NCBI GenBank assembly: GCA_963691815.1
Contig: OY829654.1
Coordinates: 7,032,878 to 7,096,877, forward strand
Length of the DNA: 64,000 bases
Direction of reading: 5' to 3'
Origin: Echiichthys vipera
Lineage: Eukaryota; Chordata; Actinopteri; Perciformes; Trachinidae
Of the stretch, positions 1-14,095 are shown piece by piece. Both the position numbers and the translations under genes were made by a program. Numbering within the stretch: position 1 is the first letter of the stretch; the number at the start of each line of letters is the position of its first letter. The notes beneath the pieces were generated by a model, which was not told the DNA's origin, ran no database searches, and was given only the letters and a program-made list of their open reading frames with translations.

Positions 1-1016
1 CCAAGGTTATTATGGAGGTTTTTGCCAGATGCTGCCAAAAAATAGCTGCCTACAGAGCCTTTAATACAAAATATATTAAACTAATACATTATGATATTTT
101 ATTATTGGTTAAACTACCCATCAGTATATAAATTCAAACTAGCATAACCTTATTATAATCCAATTATATGATTTGGACCATTGTGCGTCATGAGTACCTT
201 TACTTTCAGTACTTGAAGTAAATTTTATTGCTAAAACTTTACTTTTTATTTGAGTATGATCTTCAGTGCAGGACTTTTATTTCTTCCAACCATCGCGTAT
301 GGATGCCCATGGAAGGTGTTTGTTGATGAATACATTAAACAACATATGAACACTTAAAAATGTCCATACAACTGCTTACACCTACATTGTAATGTTTTTT
401 TTTTGTGTTTTTTTTTTTAAATGTTTGCTTATGCTAAATGAATGGTTAAAGTAAATTGCCGACCTAAATTTGAAAATGCTCCAAACTTTGATTGTGGTTA
501 TGAGTGTGTGTGCTCCATGTGTGTGTCTGTTTCTGTGTGTGTGCAGAGGATCTCATGTAAATTTGCCTTCACACCAGGCGTCAGGAGCCACTCATAAAAA
601 CTTCCTTCCTTCTGCAACTAAACAGAAAGCCAAACACCCGTTAAAGGCAACATTCTTTATGACCCTTTTGTATTGATTGAGAGAAAACTTAGCAGCCCAG
701 TGCCAGGTCGTATAAAAGTGCAGACCGAATGGGTGAAGCAACGTAAATCCTTTAGTCCCTTGTAAATAGCTTTAATACACCCGAGGCGCCAAATCACTTG
801 ACCTGCGTTAGCCCTGCCGTTTGGAGGCTTTCTGGCTGACTGAGCAGTGTGGAGCCAGCCCTTCTCCTCCCATTCTCTGGCTGTCAGTCCAGGTAATAGT
901 CAAGGCCTTATTAGTGACACTCTTGCTCTGCCTGGCTTCATGGCATCTTGTGTATTTAACCAGCCACTGAGAGACACGTTTTTCTGCATCCCAAGTTTTG
1001 TTAACCTGTGTAGCCC

Positions 1017-2261
1017 TTAAAGGGATAGTTCAGATTTTTTAAAGTGGTTTTGTATGAGGCACTTGTATTACCTAATAGAAGGTCGTTTTGAGAAGCAATG
1101 TACTGCTGTGGACGGGGCAGCGGGTCAACGTCAAATATTTTCAGCTTCACCTTGCTGTTAGACAGCCCTGTTTTAGTTTATGTGGGGGGAACTGAAGTTG
1201 TTTTATGCTCTCGTCAAAGCCACCACACTCCATTGAAAAAAGCAATAACTTCACAACAACCTCACAGAACAAAGGCTTTTGCAGGCCTACTGCTGTCTCG
1301 AACCGTTAGTTAGTTTGTTTTACTGTGTGACTTTGGTGTTTTAAAGCGTGGAGAATTAAAAAACTAACTCACTAATAACCGATCGAGGCAGCGGTAGACC
1401 TGCAACTCCTGTGTTCAGTGAGGTAAAATGACTGTTTTTGTCAATGGAGCCTGGATGCTTTGATGAGAGCGTAAAACTACTTCAGTGACCCCCCCACACA
1501 CACACACATAAACTTCAACAGGTCTGTCTGACAGCAAGGTCAAATATTGCAAATATAGTTTACACTTAAACTAATGCTGATTTTTTAGGAGACTAAAAAT
1601 CGCCATTTTACATTTTCTTCGCACGCGAGAAACTGAGCAAGCTAACCGTTACTACTGCCTCTACTGAGGCCATGCCCATCCAAGACATCCCTCACCTGCA
1701 GGTGGTGTTCCCTGGTAGTATTCAGCTCCACATCATACTGTATAATTATCAGTGATGTTGTTAGTGAGGCTAGAATAAGGACTTCATAAAAACCGTGCTG
1801 TCTGACCAATGCTGATTTCAAACTGCACTCCAGTCTGTTAAAACACGGACATAGACGACTTCTCTCCTTTCAAAACTTAAAAATGAGCTGAGTAACAGTA
1901 AACGTGGGCGTGTGTGGTTAACTCTCACAGACACAATTGCAACTGAATCATTATTAGTCTCTAAACAGAAGCCACTAGTTTCTTTCTTTTCTTTTTTCAC
2001 TTCACTCTCGTTTAGCCCGCTTCAGCCAGGTGTCCAGGTGCCTGCCCTCTGTAATCATCCTATTGTACATTATGTTTTACTTATTTATTTGTTGGTCAAA
2101 TACTTGAGTCATTGGTTAAACATCCACTGCACAAATGTTCCGCTGCAGTGTGCAAGCTTTTAAAAGAACCCATTTAATCAGTTGCGCTTGGTGTGAAATG
2201 GCAGACCAAGGATAACTACGACATACAACCCTAGTTCAAAAATGCAGAACTATCCCTTTAA
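1017..2261. mobile_element. Non-autonomous DNA element with TTAA target duplications (piggyBac-like MITE)
   Basis: TTAA at 1,017-1,020 is followed by AGGGATAGTTCAGATTTTTT. The right end is the inverted form (GCAGAACTATCCCT) followed by TTAA at 2,258-2,261. TTAA duplications with short AGGGATAG ends fit piggyBac-type transposition. The 1,237-bp body has no transposase frame. Partial relatives lie at 24,700-24,935 and 44,705-45,143. Confidence 0.75.
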
Positions 2262-3336
2262 CCAACTCCTTTCTTTGTTTGACTTGAGTCTTTTTATTGC
2301 AGTTTTATGATGTTCCATTTTCCACCATTTCCATTCAAGTGCTGGATCTCAGTGTTTGTGTTGTTGGCTACATAATCTTGGAAAGTTAACAGCTCAGTGT
2401 GACTACAAACCAACTTTTGGGAACATCCACGGAGCATCGGTGAGTCATGTAACTACCAGGAATTGTGAAATGGTTTGAGGTATGAGGTGTATCCAAGCCA
2501 GATTCCAATGAGGTATGCATTATGTACACACATCAAGTACGCACAGTACACAGGTGTGTCTCGTTTCAATTCATTGCATACAGGGGCTTCTTGAGAGAAA
2601 TATTTTTTCAGCATGATATCTGTGGTTGGCCGTGTGCTATAATGAAAACTGTCTTTCAACTTGAATGTTCATTTTTCACCGCCCTGACAGCCGACATGCA
2701 CTTGCTTGGGTTGCTGAGCATAAGGGTGCCCGAGGGGCTGTGGACAGCTGCTCAGAGGGGTAAAAACTCTTGACAAAAGCAGCATTTATCCATGGTGGGC
2801 TGCTGCAGTGGGAGCTTGACCGCTGGAAATAAAGACACAGTATGTGAGAGAATATCCAAGGAAATGCCGTCACAGCCAGTTGTCCCTGCACAGAGCACAC
2901 AGCTGTTAGCCATACTGCTCAACGGTCCGGACACTGCTCTGTGCTGTGCTGCAGCATGATGTTACATGATGCACACAAGCATTTCTGATCAACGTGCTTC
3001 CAATGCAAGAGAGCCACAGTCCTCATTCTGTGTTAAAATATGTTCCAAAATGAATCCTAAAGCAGTTATAATCTGTATTTTTGTGACCATGTGAAAGGGG
3101 TTGCTTGTAGTGACAAACCTACAGAGAATTATCACCCAAACCTGCAGAGCTTTATATGAGTCTTAGCTCATTGTATAATTGTCCGACCCACAACTTTATT
3201 GTTCATTTATTGAACCAAAAAAGCTCCAAAACCCCACTGTACACAACCTGCTCAATAGGACTGTTGCAATTGGCATAAGACGCACCAGCCCTTGAACTGT
3301 AAACCCTTCTGTGGTGATATCACCACTCAGAGCAAG

Positions 3337-3870
3337 TGGGCCAGGATTAAAGTGAAATTCCTGCGTGAAATCATCCCAGGGTCTTTTTCAACACTTGCAC
3401 ACATCAAATAAGCCATCGAGACAATAATTTTTTTCGTGTATGACCTATCAACAGAGAAATCCTGGAGAGTCGCTAACAGGGGGATGTGGCTAACACTGAT
3501 TAGCTTGGGGCAGTACGGTGAAGGCATTAAAACAGCTTTTTAACACTGGGCTCCTTCCTTTTGGATTGACTTTGGTAATCAACTTGAATGGACTTTACTA
3601 CGAGAGGAGCTGGTACCAGGGCCATTAAGTAAGTCTTTCAAAACACTCTTTTAATAACTCTGGGTTCGCTAACTACGTTGTTAGTGCTTCGTTTTATGTG
3701 TTGGAACTCTTATCATGCTACTGCAGAGGTTTGGTGTTATTTTGAGTAGTATTAGTGGTAGCAACGTCCAGCTGTTAGTGACTCTGATTTTTCCGTTAAT
3801 AGTTTATAGACGAAAAAAAACTGTCTCAATGGCTTATTTGATATGTGCAAAAAAGATCATGTCGAAAAAG
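3337..3870. repeat. Dispersed repeat, copy 1 (partner at 53.8-54.3 kb)
   Basis: Direct copy of the 53,799-54,265 segment. Shared blocks are CATCAAATAAGCCAT, GTGGCTAACACTGATTAGCT, GGGCTCCTTCCTTTTG, GAATGGACTTTACTA and AGGAGCTGGTAC, plus an ACTGTCTC..ATGGCTTATTTG end. Its inner and outer pieces contain inverted matches (CAAATAAGCCAT near both ends), so it is a foldback-type element. Confidence 0.75.
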
Positions 3871-6171
3871 GCCATGGGATGATTTATGCCAGAATTTCAC
3901 TATAAAAGCGCCAAACTCGGTGTAAGGAGGCAGGTTGGGGTGGTGATGGGTCAAAAAAAGCACCAGAATTTCCTCCAGGAGACTACGATCCATGTCCCGT
4001 TTAACCCCATCCACAATCTTTTCCTAACCCTAATCAGGCAGTTTGTTGCCGAAAGGTAATCACGTAGTTTTGTTTGAATTCCAAACGTTGACCAAGTGTT
4101 CCACATGTTTAAAACAGCGACCGTAGTGAAGCATTGACAATTGACGCCAAACGGTCCCGAAAAAATGGCAGTTTGTGAAGAATCGGAATGAGGACGGGTT
4201 TTTTTTACTGTATTGCGTTTAAATTACCTCAATTGTAGATGGCCAGTTTGAGCAGGAGGAATGATTACAGCAAGCAAAAACTGCTACAATGTACATTTAG
4301 ACAGACTTGAAAATGTGTGAACCTGATCCTTGAAAACATATCGGGCATATAGGTGTGTTAAATGTTGGTGAGGTGTAATAGAGTCTCACAGCTGTCAGGA
4401 GTACCTGGAAGTTTTATTCAATGCAACACAATCACGTGCCATGTAAAAATCAGTTTATATTGCCAACACGCTCCGCCAACCACTCCTCAAGCGCCACATG
4501 CGTCCCAAGCTTGTCTACATGACATGTTTCGGCATTGTTCTTGTTTCTGCCTCTGGAGCCGGAGCGAGGAAACATGGCAGGAGGCGGGCTCGTGCATACC
4601 ATTATCTCACAAAGCACTCATTACAGGAGTATCTCCCCATATCTTCTATACTAGCAAAACATGTCACCTCACGCTCTCCGCCTCATTCTGAACACCGCTG
4701 CACTAAAACCCAACACCTCTTTGGCATCGGGCTCCACTCTAACCATGACTCACTTGAGTGAAATGCCTCAAACATTACAGTTGCCAGATTATGAAGTGAA
4801 CAGAGACATATGTATGGGGCTTGGCTTCTTCTTCCTGTAAGAACGGGGTGGGGGTGGGTGTGGGGGGCGCAGCCACTTGACACAGCCACTTGTAACCCAC
4901 CTGCAGCCCCCTTTTCATCAAAACAAACCGCCATGTTTCGCAACCATACATAACGAGAACATGTATTTTATTCACTGTCAACACCAGAGCAATAAAAATG
5001 AGGTAATGGTCTGCAGAGGAGAACATTAAATTACAGTTGTAATTGCTCAAGTTCATTATGCAGGCTCTGCGCAACATACTTCAACACTGATTAAGTGCAC
5101 CTGATCCCGGTAGTTATCTTTGTGAAAATCACCACATTATCTGCCTTTACATTTTGTTGAATGATCTGAGAGCATGTAAATGGGGCATACTTCTTTTATA
5201 TGGTAATTACATGTTTAGTGGCTCCATGTCTGGATTAGTGAAAGTATGAACGCATCCTAGCCTGAGATTTATCCATAGTTGCTCTGTAATTATCGCACAA
5301 ATCTTCTTCTTTTTTTAACAGAAACTCCGATACATCAACTTGTGACATCGTATTGCGTCATGTTAAGGTTAAAACCTGTCTTAAGCAGCTGCAATTAGCT
5401 ACAGTACAGTGCTGCAAGATGGAAACAATTTAGCAGTTCCTGGACCTCTTAATTTAAATCACATGATGTAGAAAGCCCATTAGGTATTTGTTTATCTTGA
5501 GGTATGTCCTGAGAGTACCTTATCTGAAAACCAGTGTCACGATCAGAGCATCGCAGCAGACTGGAGCAGGGCTAGGGAGAGATGGACTTGTCAGCAGCTG
5601 TTTCAGTCCGTCACATGGTGTGGAAAAGCTCTGTCATGGCCTACCTAATGGTAATTGTTTGGAGCGGTGAGAGCCCACCATCTTGTCTGCATGCTGGTAT
5701 CTGAGGGGTTTGGAGTGGAGAAAAAAAAGGAGGAAGAGATATTTATCTTAGATTTTTATTTTTGACAGATTTTCTCAGTTTATAAAAACAAGTTTATTCT
5801 GTGTTACAAGACATAGAGGTTTACATTTAAAGTGGGAGCAAGTAAGGGACATTATCAGGGGGAGGAAGGGGGTCAGACCTTTTAGTCAAGTAAGTGTATA
5901 AACACGCTGTTACAAGTGCACTGAAAATCTTAATGAAGATGATTTTGATGATTTAGTGGATGATTTGTTGCGAGTAGCAAGCTAAGAAAAAACGCCAAAA
6001 TAGTAAAAAGGGGTGGGGCCTCTAAAAGACAGGCCCAGGGGCCTCGCAGGACCATGACCCGGCCCTGTCACCGCCAACAACAATGATCTGAGTTTTTACA
6101 GCTATTGCTCATTACCTTAGAGGAGAGATTTTATGCATCTGGTTGATGGAATGGCTGGTGTAAGTTCCCAT

Positions 6172-6286
<115 letters not shown>

Positions 6287-6373
6287 TTTCACAAAGTCCC
6301 TAAGATAGAAGGAAAGGTGAGGGAAGAGGTAAAAGTGCGAGACAGGGAGAGAGAGAGGGAGAAAAAGGTTTTG

Positions 6374-6374
<1 letters not shown>

Positions 6375-6437
<63 letters not shown>
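6375..6437. repeat. (GA)n microsatellite
   Basis: About 30 GA dinucleotides, near-pure. The minus-strand SLSLSL open frame across it is an artefact. Confidence 0.97.
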
Positions 6438-6441
<4 letters not shown>

Positions 6442-8148
6442 GTCTCAGACAGACTGTCTGGCTGCACCAGGATCTTCAGCACTCAGCGTCATATGATTCT
6501 AGGGTCAGAGGTTATCCTCACTGATGAATATCGGGCCAAGCCGCATCTCCTTCACAAAAGAAAGGGAGTTGTTTTCACTCCCTGGGTCTGGAAAGTTTAT
6601 TTCAGGAATCCATCCTGCCAGCACGAGACTGTAAACCTGTCTGAAGGCAGAAGAGTTACGTCCACAAATATGACTTTTTTCTACTTTTCTTTTTTTTTTC
6701 TGTTTTATCGGTCTGCCAAAACATCTAGAGATGCTCTTTCTCATTCAAATGCACCTAATCACAGAGCAGTGGGAGAAAGAAGGTACAGTGAGTGTGTATA
6801 TTTACTAGTGAAACATACATCCCTGGGATTTTGACAGGATTGGAAAGATTATAGTTTGCAGACTGTGAACTGTGTGAAAGTACACTGGTGTTTTGTGTTT
6901 ATCCTTTCATACTGAACGTCTCATCCCACAAGCTATCATGTTATATCCCTGTGTCTTAAGGTGGTAATACGCCAGCTTTTTTTAGGCAACAGATTCAGCA
7001 AAGGGCAAAAAAGACTCAGTTAAAATATTTATTTCATTATTTCCCCGTAAGAATTTACAAGTTATTTTTGTCCTCACGGTTTTTCCATGTTCATCTTTCA
7101 ACCCTACAATGAATAATCACGGGGCATTTCAAATAACACTGTCAGTGGGATTTCTACTAAAAGCTTCTGGGAGATTATAGTTGCTCAGGAGTGACAAGTG
7201 TGATATATGAGATCACACATGTGAACAAATGGATGGCAGACGGCTCGCCTGGGCATTTATGAGCCTACTGGATCAGTTCCCGCCAGGATATACACAATCG
7301 TTTGACAGTCTTGATCTGAGAAATGAAAAACCACACCGGCTCTGCCTGCAGAGTGAGAAAGGGCTGGTCTGACGCTGACTGAGGTGTTTTCAGAGGGAGG
7401 AGAAGTTCAAAGCCTCTTCCCTCAAGACATCATCACCAAAGCTGACAGTGGATGGATGGAACCGTGGTGAATGTCAGTGAGGCAGGGTGTTGCCAGATTT
7501 GAGGTTTACAGTAGTTCACTAAAACACTAACAACATTAGATGAGATAGAGAGGAGTGAGAGAGAAAGGGCTGTAAAACAATGAGATAAAACGCTCAATAA
7601 ACTCTTTGTTCACATGCTGCTGCCCATCAATCACAGAAATTGGCTCATCGACCGTTATTACAATTTTTTTGCTGCTTTCATACATTCCAGCTCCCTCTTT
7701 ACCACAAAGGTCCAATAAAATGTCAAAAATGCATCACTGCTGACGCCACACCAAACCGCATGTCTATCTCCCACTCCATTTTTTAGGCCTCTCCACTATA
7801 ATTATTTGACAGCTTTAGTAACTAGCTACTTTAAAAGATTTGTGTAAACAAAACTTTAAGAACTTGTGAAGTATTAAGTGAATACTGAATTAAATTAACG
7901 TGCGACTTTGACGTATAAATAATTGTGTCATCCAGTCACAGATTGTTTATGACTACAATAAATAATAGCGTCCGACTAATCCTTGGAGGACACCATTCTC
8001 TTTTACCTAAATTGGATTTATTGCCATCACATAAAAGTCTGATATCTGTTTTAAAATATATAAATATATAAAACCAAAGCAAAGCAGATCAAAACAAGCC
8101 ACTAAAATATAGTTCACCATTAAGAAGATAATACCGACTATACAGACC

Positions 8149-8757
8149 TGTTCGCCTACAGAGCAAACAGGTCTGTAGACGACGCTGTCATCTCGGCCAT
8201 CCCATTTATCCTCCAGCACCTGGACTCCCCGGGATCCTACGTCAGGATTCTGTTTGTGGACTTCAGCTCTGCATTTGATACAATTGTCCCGGCTCTCCTT
8301 CAGGACAAGCTTTCAAAACTCAACGTGCCAGCCTCCACCTGCCAGTGGATTATAGACTTCCTGACAGACAGGAGGCAGCATGTGAGGTTGGGAAAGCACA
8401 CCTCGGACACCAGAACGATCAGCACCGGCTCCCCCCACGGCTGTGTTCTTTCTCCCTTGTTCTTCTCCCTGTACACCAACAACTGCACCTCCAGTCACCA
8501 GTCTGTCAAACTCCTAAAGTTTGCAGACGACACCACCCTCATTGGACTCATCTCTGCACACTACCTCCTGCACTACTTGTGTAAATACATATATGTGTAT
8601 ACTTTCTATTTTTATGGTTAATAGTTTATTATGCTAAGGTTTATTTTTATGCTTATGTTTATGTCTGTACCATGCAAGAACCGTCAAATCAAGTCAACTT
8701 CCTTGTAATGCCAATTACTTGGCAATAAACCTGATTCTGATTCTGATTCTGATTCAA
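8149..8757 (+). mobile_element. L2/Maui-type LINE remnant with reverse transcriptase fragment
   Basis: Translated, 8,149 onwards reads FAYRANRSVDDAV..., then ILFVDFSSAFDTIVP, LNVPASTCQWI, TGSPHGCVLSPLFFSLYTNN and LKFADDTTLIGLI. These are the palm-domain motifs of a non-LTR reverse transcriptase, with FADDT as the catalytic box. The frame ends at 8,621 and the rest of ORF2 is missing, but the 3' end is kept: GGCAATAAACCTGATTCTGATTCTG. The CTGATT-repeat tail is typical of L2/Maui elements. It is 5'-truncated, internally deleted and inactive. Confidence 0.9.
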
Positions 8758-9275
8758 GTGCTTTAGTTAGATCAAGAATCTGTTGATTTTCCATTTTCAG
8801 AGAACAAAAATACATCAGTAATTGGTCTAAACCAACAATTTTCCTCAATGATTTCAATCATGTAGGCCACTGCCTGCTTCATCATGCTGGGGCCCTTCAT
8901 CCTTATCTTATCCACATCATCAACCTCAGACATGAGCTACCGGCCCACAGCATGACCAGCTCTGCTGTTTTTATTCCCAGGAGCCCCCACGCCCAAGTCA
9001 CCTCACCTGTCCCTGCTCTAGCCTCTGCTATGACTCGAGGGCAAAGATAATGAGAGATATTTTCCCTTATTAGAGTCAATAGTGCTATTCAAGGCTTAAT
9101 CATCTGTTATACAGAGTATTACACTGGATGTTTGACATGTTTTTCATAACAACTGAGCTCAGTGCTGCTGTTGCATGAACCTGGTGCTGTAACTGGAGGC
9201 TTGGGGGAACTTAAGTTGTTTAAACAAATAGAAACTACCTAGTAACAAAATCTGGTACATGATCAATGCAACAAA

Positions 9276-9480
9276 GATACTCAGGGGTGCCCAATCCTGC
9301 TCTTGGAGGGCACCCCTGCTCTAAAGGGACAGGTGCATGCAGGTGTTTGTAAAACAACTGGTAGTTGCAGTTTTGTCTGCTTCCCAACACTGTCAAAAGT
9401 TGCATCATCTGACTTGACTTGGATTTGTTGGATCAGGTGTGTTCTTGCTTGGTTGATATGAAAACCTACAGCCACAGCCG
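9276..9480. repeat. Teleost GGGTGCCCAATCCTGCTC interspersed repeat
   Basis: GGGGTGCCCAATCCTGCTCTTGGAGGGC is a very common teleost repeat start. The related copy at 51,998-52,137 begins GGGGTGCCCCGTCCTGCTCCTGGAGGGC. No coding potential. Confidence 0.6.
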
Positions 9481-12400
9481 CCCTTTACTGGATTAGTTTG
9501 AGACACCTGACTTAAGGCATTTGCTTCAAAAACTGTACTCCTTCATGGATTCATAACTCAGTCAAATCTGATCACACGAACATGATGCACACATTCTTCA
9601 AGTGAGTGTGACTTCATGTCCATCGTGAATAAACACCCTTAAATCCACTTAGAAAGTTCTGTGTCAAGAACTTGGCTGAGAATCATCACATTTTTAAATT
9701 TTCTTCGGTATCAAAGTACTCCAGTGGTTGCTGACTGTACATCCATGAGTAGATTGTAAACAGAATCTCCTAATGGCTAATTCGGCATACTTTTAATGGT
9801 GCCTATTTGTCAAAATATTACCAAATATAGGTTAAAAAAAGGGCTCAAGTTATAGCTCACAGTGTAACTCACTGAGTCCATGGAAAACAAAACCAAATTC
9901 AGAGCATGATTATCCCCTAAATAGCAGGTGGCAGGTGGATAGAAAAGAAAAAGTGTCTTATCAGTACCAAAATTCAAGTTGAATCCACACACACCTTTCT
10001 CTGGAATTGGCCCTATCTGGACACATCGGGTCTGACACCGTTTCTGGAGCTTTTCCTGCGTGATTGCCACAGAAGTGCAAGCAGAATTGATTTATACACT
10101 ATTTCTATCTGTGAGTGAAAAATTTCATTCATGGACTCGGCCATTTACATGAATAATTGGTATATGAAAGAGGCTTTGATGAGAGTAAAGAGTAAGAACA
10201 TTTGTGCGACACTTAGCCTGAGCGGCTTGAGTAGTTAAAAATGGAAATCAAGGAGCTTTTACTGCATAATTTGAAGTTAGTGAAGCATGTCATTTCATTG
10301 TAAAGCATGTTCCCGGATGTGTTAACAGCACTGATTTGGACGACCAACAGCAGCCAGTGTTAACAGGATGGAGGCAGGGGTATTCAAGTATGGCCAAAGG
10401 TAGTGCACGGCTAATTCACCAGTGTTAGCGTCCTTTCGCCAACTCTTGTAAGTAAATATTTAAGATATCCTTCGGTTAGAAAGGTAAGAAGTTCAACTTT
10501 ATTTTCAACTGTACTGTAGCCTCATATTAAACACGCAGGCACGAGAGCGGTATCGATGTTCTCATCTTACTGTCTGCAAAGAAATTCTGATAAGCGTGTA
10601 TCCCAAAATGTCAAACTAGTCCTTAAACACAGAGGGATACAACCAGTGTAGTGAAGCATGAGAGGAGTCAGACAAAACAGCTTCCAAATGAGCACAATAG
10701 GTCTTGGGTCTGCGTGTGCAATTGTCCCTAATTATGACAATGATTGGGAGCTCCACATTCCAGTGCCTCTTATGGTTTTGCTGCTATGTATCTTGGAGCC
10801 TGTGGAGCTATTAACACGATACCAATCTCACCAATGGCTCCAGTTTGGGCCTCCCATGGGCTCCTCAATGCAACCTGTCCAGCTCGAGGGGATCCAAACA
10901 TCCACCTAAATCCTCTCTCCCCTCTACACTCACACACTTTTCTCCCCGGGGAGGTGGGCATCAGGGCAAACAATCAATGCCAATGACAGATCCACGTCAG
11001 ACTGAGCGTAATTATGGGAACAGCGTTCTGAGAGATACTGTGTCATTAAAACCCACCGTCTCCACTCACAACTACACCAGACTCTTTCCTGCTACCTGAC
11101 CAATGCTGTGAGGTGTGTGTGTGCGTGAATGTCAAGCTGGACCAGTGTTTCTGACGTGTCCCTTGTCCTCATATAACTCTTTGTGTAATTGCACCAGAGG
11201 TTGCTGAGTGAACCTGTAAAAGTGCAGCGATGTAGACATGACAGAGACATGAGACAAAACCCTTTTTAGGGGCCATGCATGACTGAGGGAAGCCTCAATT
11301 GCACCTGACAGCTGCAATCTGAGAACTAAATTGTCGGGGGGAAAAAATACTTACATAGCTGCTGTCTGATTATGAAACCGCCCAGACAACATTAATGCAA
11401 GATTATTCAAAGGAAGATATAACACATTCAGTTTGCATGGGCAACAGAAAAGTGGTCGTGGCACTCAATTTGCACAGGTATGTCAGAATAATGTCCTGTT
11501 GTGGTTTTCTTCTTGCTCTGGGCAATAATTAACAACAAATCATAAAGGCCTCAGCCAAAACAAGGAACAAATAAATGTGAATTCAAATCTGTCTCTTTTG
11601 ATTTAAAGCCCAGTGACAACATAATATGCACAGCTGATTGAACAACGCAGCGTACACTAGCTGTACCAGAGCTAATATTAGCATGTAGCTACCCTATAAA
11701 GCCAAAATACAGTAACATTTGTAGTCATAATTGATTTAAGACTAGTATCTGACAATTTAACATCCGTTTTAAAATGTAAAAATTATAGAAATTTGAAATG
11801 TTGAGACAAAAACTGCATATAAAACAAACAGTTTGGACTGGACTTCTAGATGAGCTAGCTTCAGCTAACTGCTACCCTGAGCTAAAGCTAAATTACACAC
11901 CTGCCTGTGTGCTTTAATGAAGCATCTGCTTTGATGCTCCAACATCTTAATATAACCCATATATAATGTAGTAGATAAATCTAATCATAATAGAGAAGAA
12001 AGTAACACAACTAATCCAACTAAAAGCTAACAAGCCTAGCTTAGCAGACTAGCACTAATTTTAGCTCCTAAATCCAGTAGAATTCATGTGATTCTAATTG
12101 GAAATAGTTTCCTTCAAATTTCAAACTCCTTTTCAAAGGCTGTATTCATAATAAAAGTAAGCAAAGTAAGGGTTAAACGTGCAGTAAGTCAGTCAGCACC
12201 GCAAGCTGTAATTAGTGGCTTTGTTAATGTTAAATACATCATTCAAGGTCAGTTAGCCATAAGAATAACTACTGTTTGGTTGCCAGGTTGTGGAAAGTTC
12301 TCCTCACATTTGCAGTTATACAGTAAATGTAATATGTCATTAACACATCATGCCCGCCAGTTTTAAATGTTAAATCCTACCAAAACAATCAAGTTGCCAT

Positions 12401-13179
12401 CCAGAAAACCAAAATAATGACCTGAAAAAGCTGAGTCGAGCTGAATAAGTTCATTACTACGAGCGACATTTTTCACATACTTGATCCAATATCCAATATC
12501 CAAATGTTATATATTATGGCTGCTTTATAGAGCTACAGTAGTTATAAAAGACTATGCAAATTTCTCTCTGGAGGAGGGTTTTTATTTTATTTTTCACATT
12601 AGGGCCATTCATTGCAGCTGATAAACCTTTTGTAAAAGATGTCTCAGTGGAAAGTGGTACCAAATACCCACATGCCTTTATTAGTGTGAAAACCAGCAAG
12701 TAATGAGCTCCTCATCATTGCATTTATCTTTCATCTCCTTCTCCACTTGGGATGGTATCACAGCAACAGGTTTGTTTAGGGCCGCCTCGGTATCAGCAGG
12801 ACTTGGACTGCTTGGCTGCATGGAGTAACTTAGGCTGCTGTGAAAAAATCCAAGGCATGCTAAAAACATAATATACAGGAGCCTGGCATCCCTAAGAGAG
12901 AGTCTCACTGTCTGTTGCTCTCTGCAGGTAGCCATGTTTGGAAGTGCTGACAAACGGAGAAGAAAGAGAGAATGCATGGGGTCCGGGTCGGTGAGCTGGC
13001 TCCTCGCCAAAATGTCACGTCCTCCTCATGTTTGTGCTCCAACTATGGTCACCTCTCATAACCATGCTTGATTGTGTGTGTTTAGAGTAAACTGCAGCAC
13101 TTTTAATAATAAAGATCAGTGGTTTGGATTGACCTCCCTGCTTTATATGAATTTTGAGTTTGTAAACAGAGCAAAAGAT

Positions 13180-14095
13180 ATTAAAGGTATTGTATAAAGT
13201 GAGATTTCCATGTCTTTTTTTATAATAAAGCATGCAAAGGACCTACATGAATACTGCGAAAACAATCAAGAGAAATGCACACAGCCCGTATTCAGAAACT
13301 GTGCCTTTAAACAAGCCGTCAGGACTTCTGTGCCGGTACAGTGCCGTTACAGTCAATGATTGGGTAGACCATGGATGTATTAACTGGATACAGTTCCTGT
13401 GAAAGTTGCTCAGTGGCTCATGAAGCCAAATCAGTTTAACTGCTGCGTCTACAAATACTCGTATGATCGGCACTACTTCTGCAACGTTGGCTACTTCCGG
13501 TTTTGCGCTCAAGCTAAAAATGGGGATAAAATGATTTAATCATGCAGCTATTGTGGACTATCCCCTTTCTGACTGAATGGATCGAATTCTGCACAAAAAA
13601 GTTATCTGCTGATTTACAGACGTCCTTCACAATTAATTCAAGTTAATCGGAAAAAATCTTTTTGGGCCGGAGGGCATCCCAGGACAGATCTGAGTTGGCG
13701 AGACCCGAAAAAGCTGACCAATCAGAGCAGATTTTTCTTTGGGAGGGGATCTGAAGCTGCTTTTACATCGCCGCGTGGTAACTTGCAACCTCAAGTCAAT
13801 TCAATAAGGGGCAGGTGGCAGGGGTATGAAGCGGTTGCAGCTTTGCTTTTTTGGGAAACGCTCATGGTAGATAGTTAACAAGGCGGTTGCCAAGCGGCGG
13901 TGTGAAAACAGCTTGAAAGAGACAAGCTCTAAAATGGAGCATTCACAGTGAATACAGGTATATTCACACAGACAGTATGAGCCATGTGTGTAGTGTGTTT
14001 TTTTGAACATTTAAGCATGTAGAAATGTTCTAGAAGAAACCCAAAATACAAGTAGGAATCTGGAAATGAGCATTATATAGGACCTTTGAAAATGT
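13180..14095. repeat. Relative of the 15.6-16.0 kb MITE, longer and diverged
   Basis: It shares the CCATGTCTTTTTTTA motif (13,208), CTGACCAATCAGAGCAGA (13,716) and the end CCAAAATACAAGTAGGAATC...ATAGGACCTTT (14,040-14,090) with the 15.6-kb copy. Its ends are less clear. Open frames here on the minus strand (for example 13,512-13,243) are judged to be chance frames within the repeat. Confidence 0.5.

Noticed and set aside
6300..6482. SLSLSL-rich open frame
   Set aside because: Translation of the GA microsatellite.
10658..11099. Three overlapping open frames of about 80 codons
   Set aside because: All frames of a modestly GC-rich stretch are open by chance; no motif or conserved feature seen.
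12681..13010. 109-codon minus-strand open frame (MARSQLTDPD...)
   Set aside because: It has no recognisable domain and no splice or promoter context, and it lies beside repeat-type sequence. Treated as a chance frame.
13243..13512. 89-codon minus-strand open frame
   Set aside because: Falls within the repeat related to the 15.6-kb MITE; no family resemblance.
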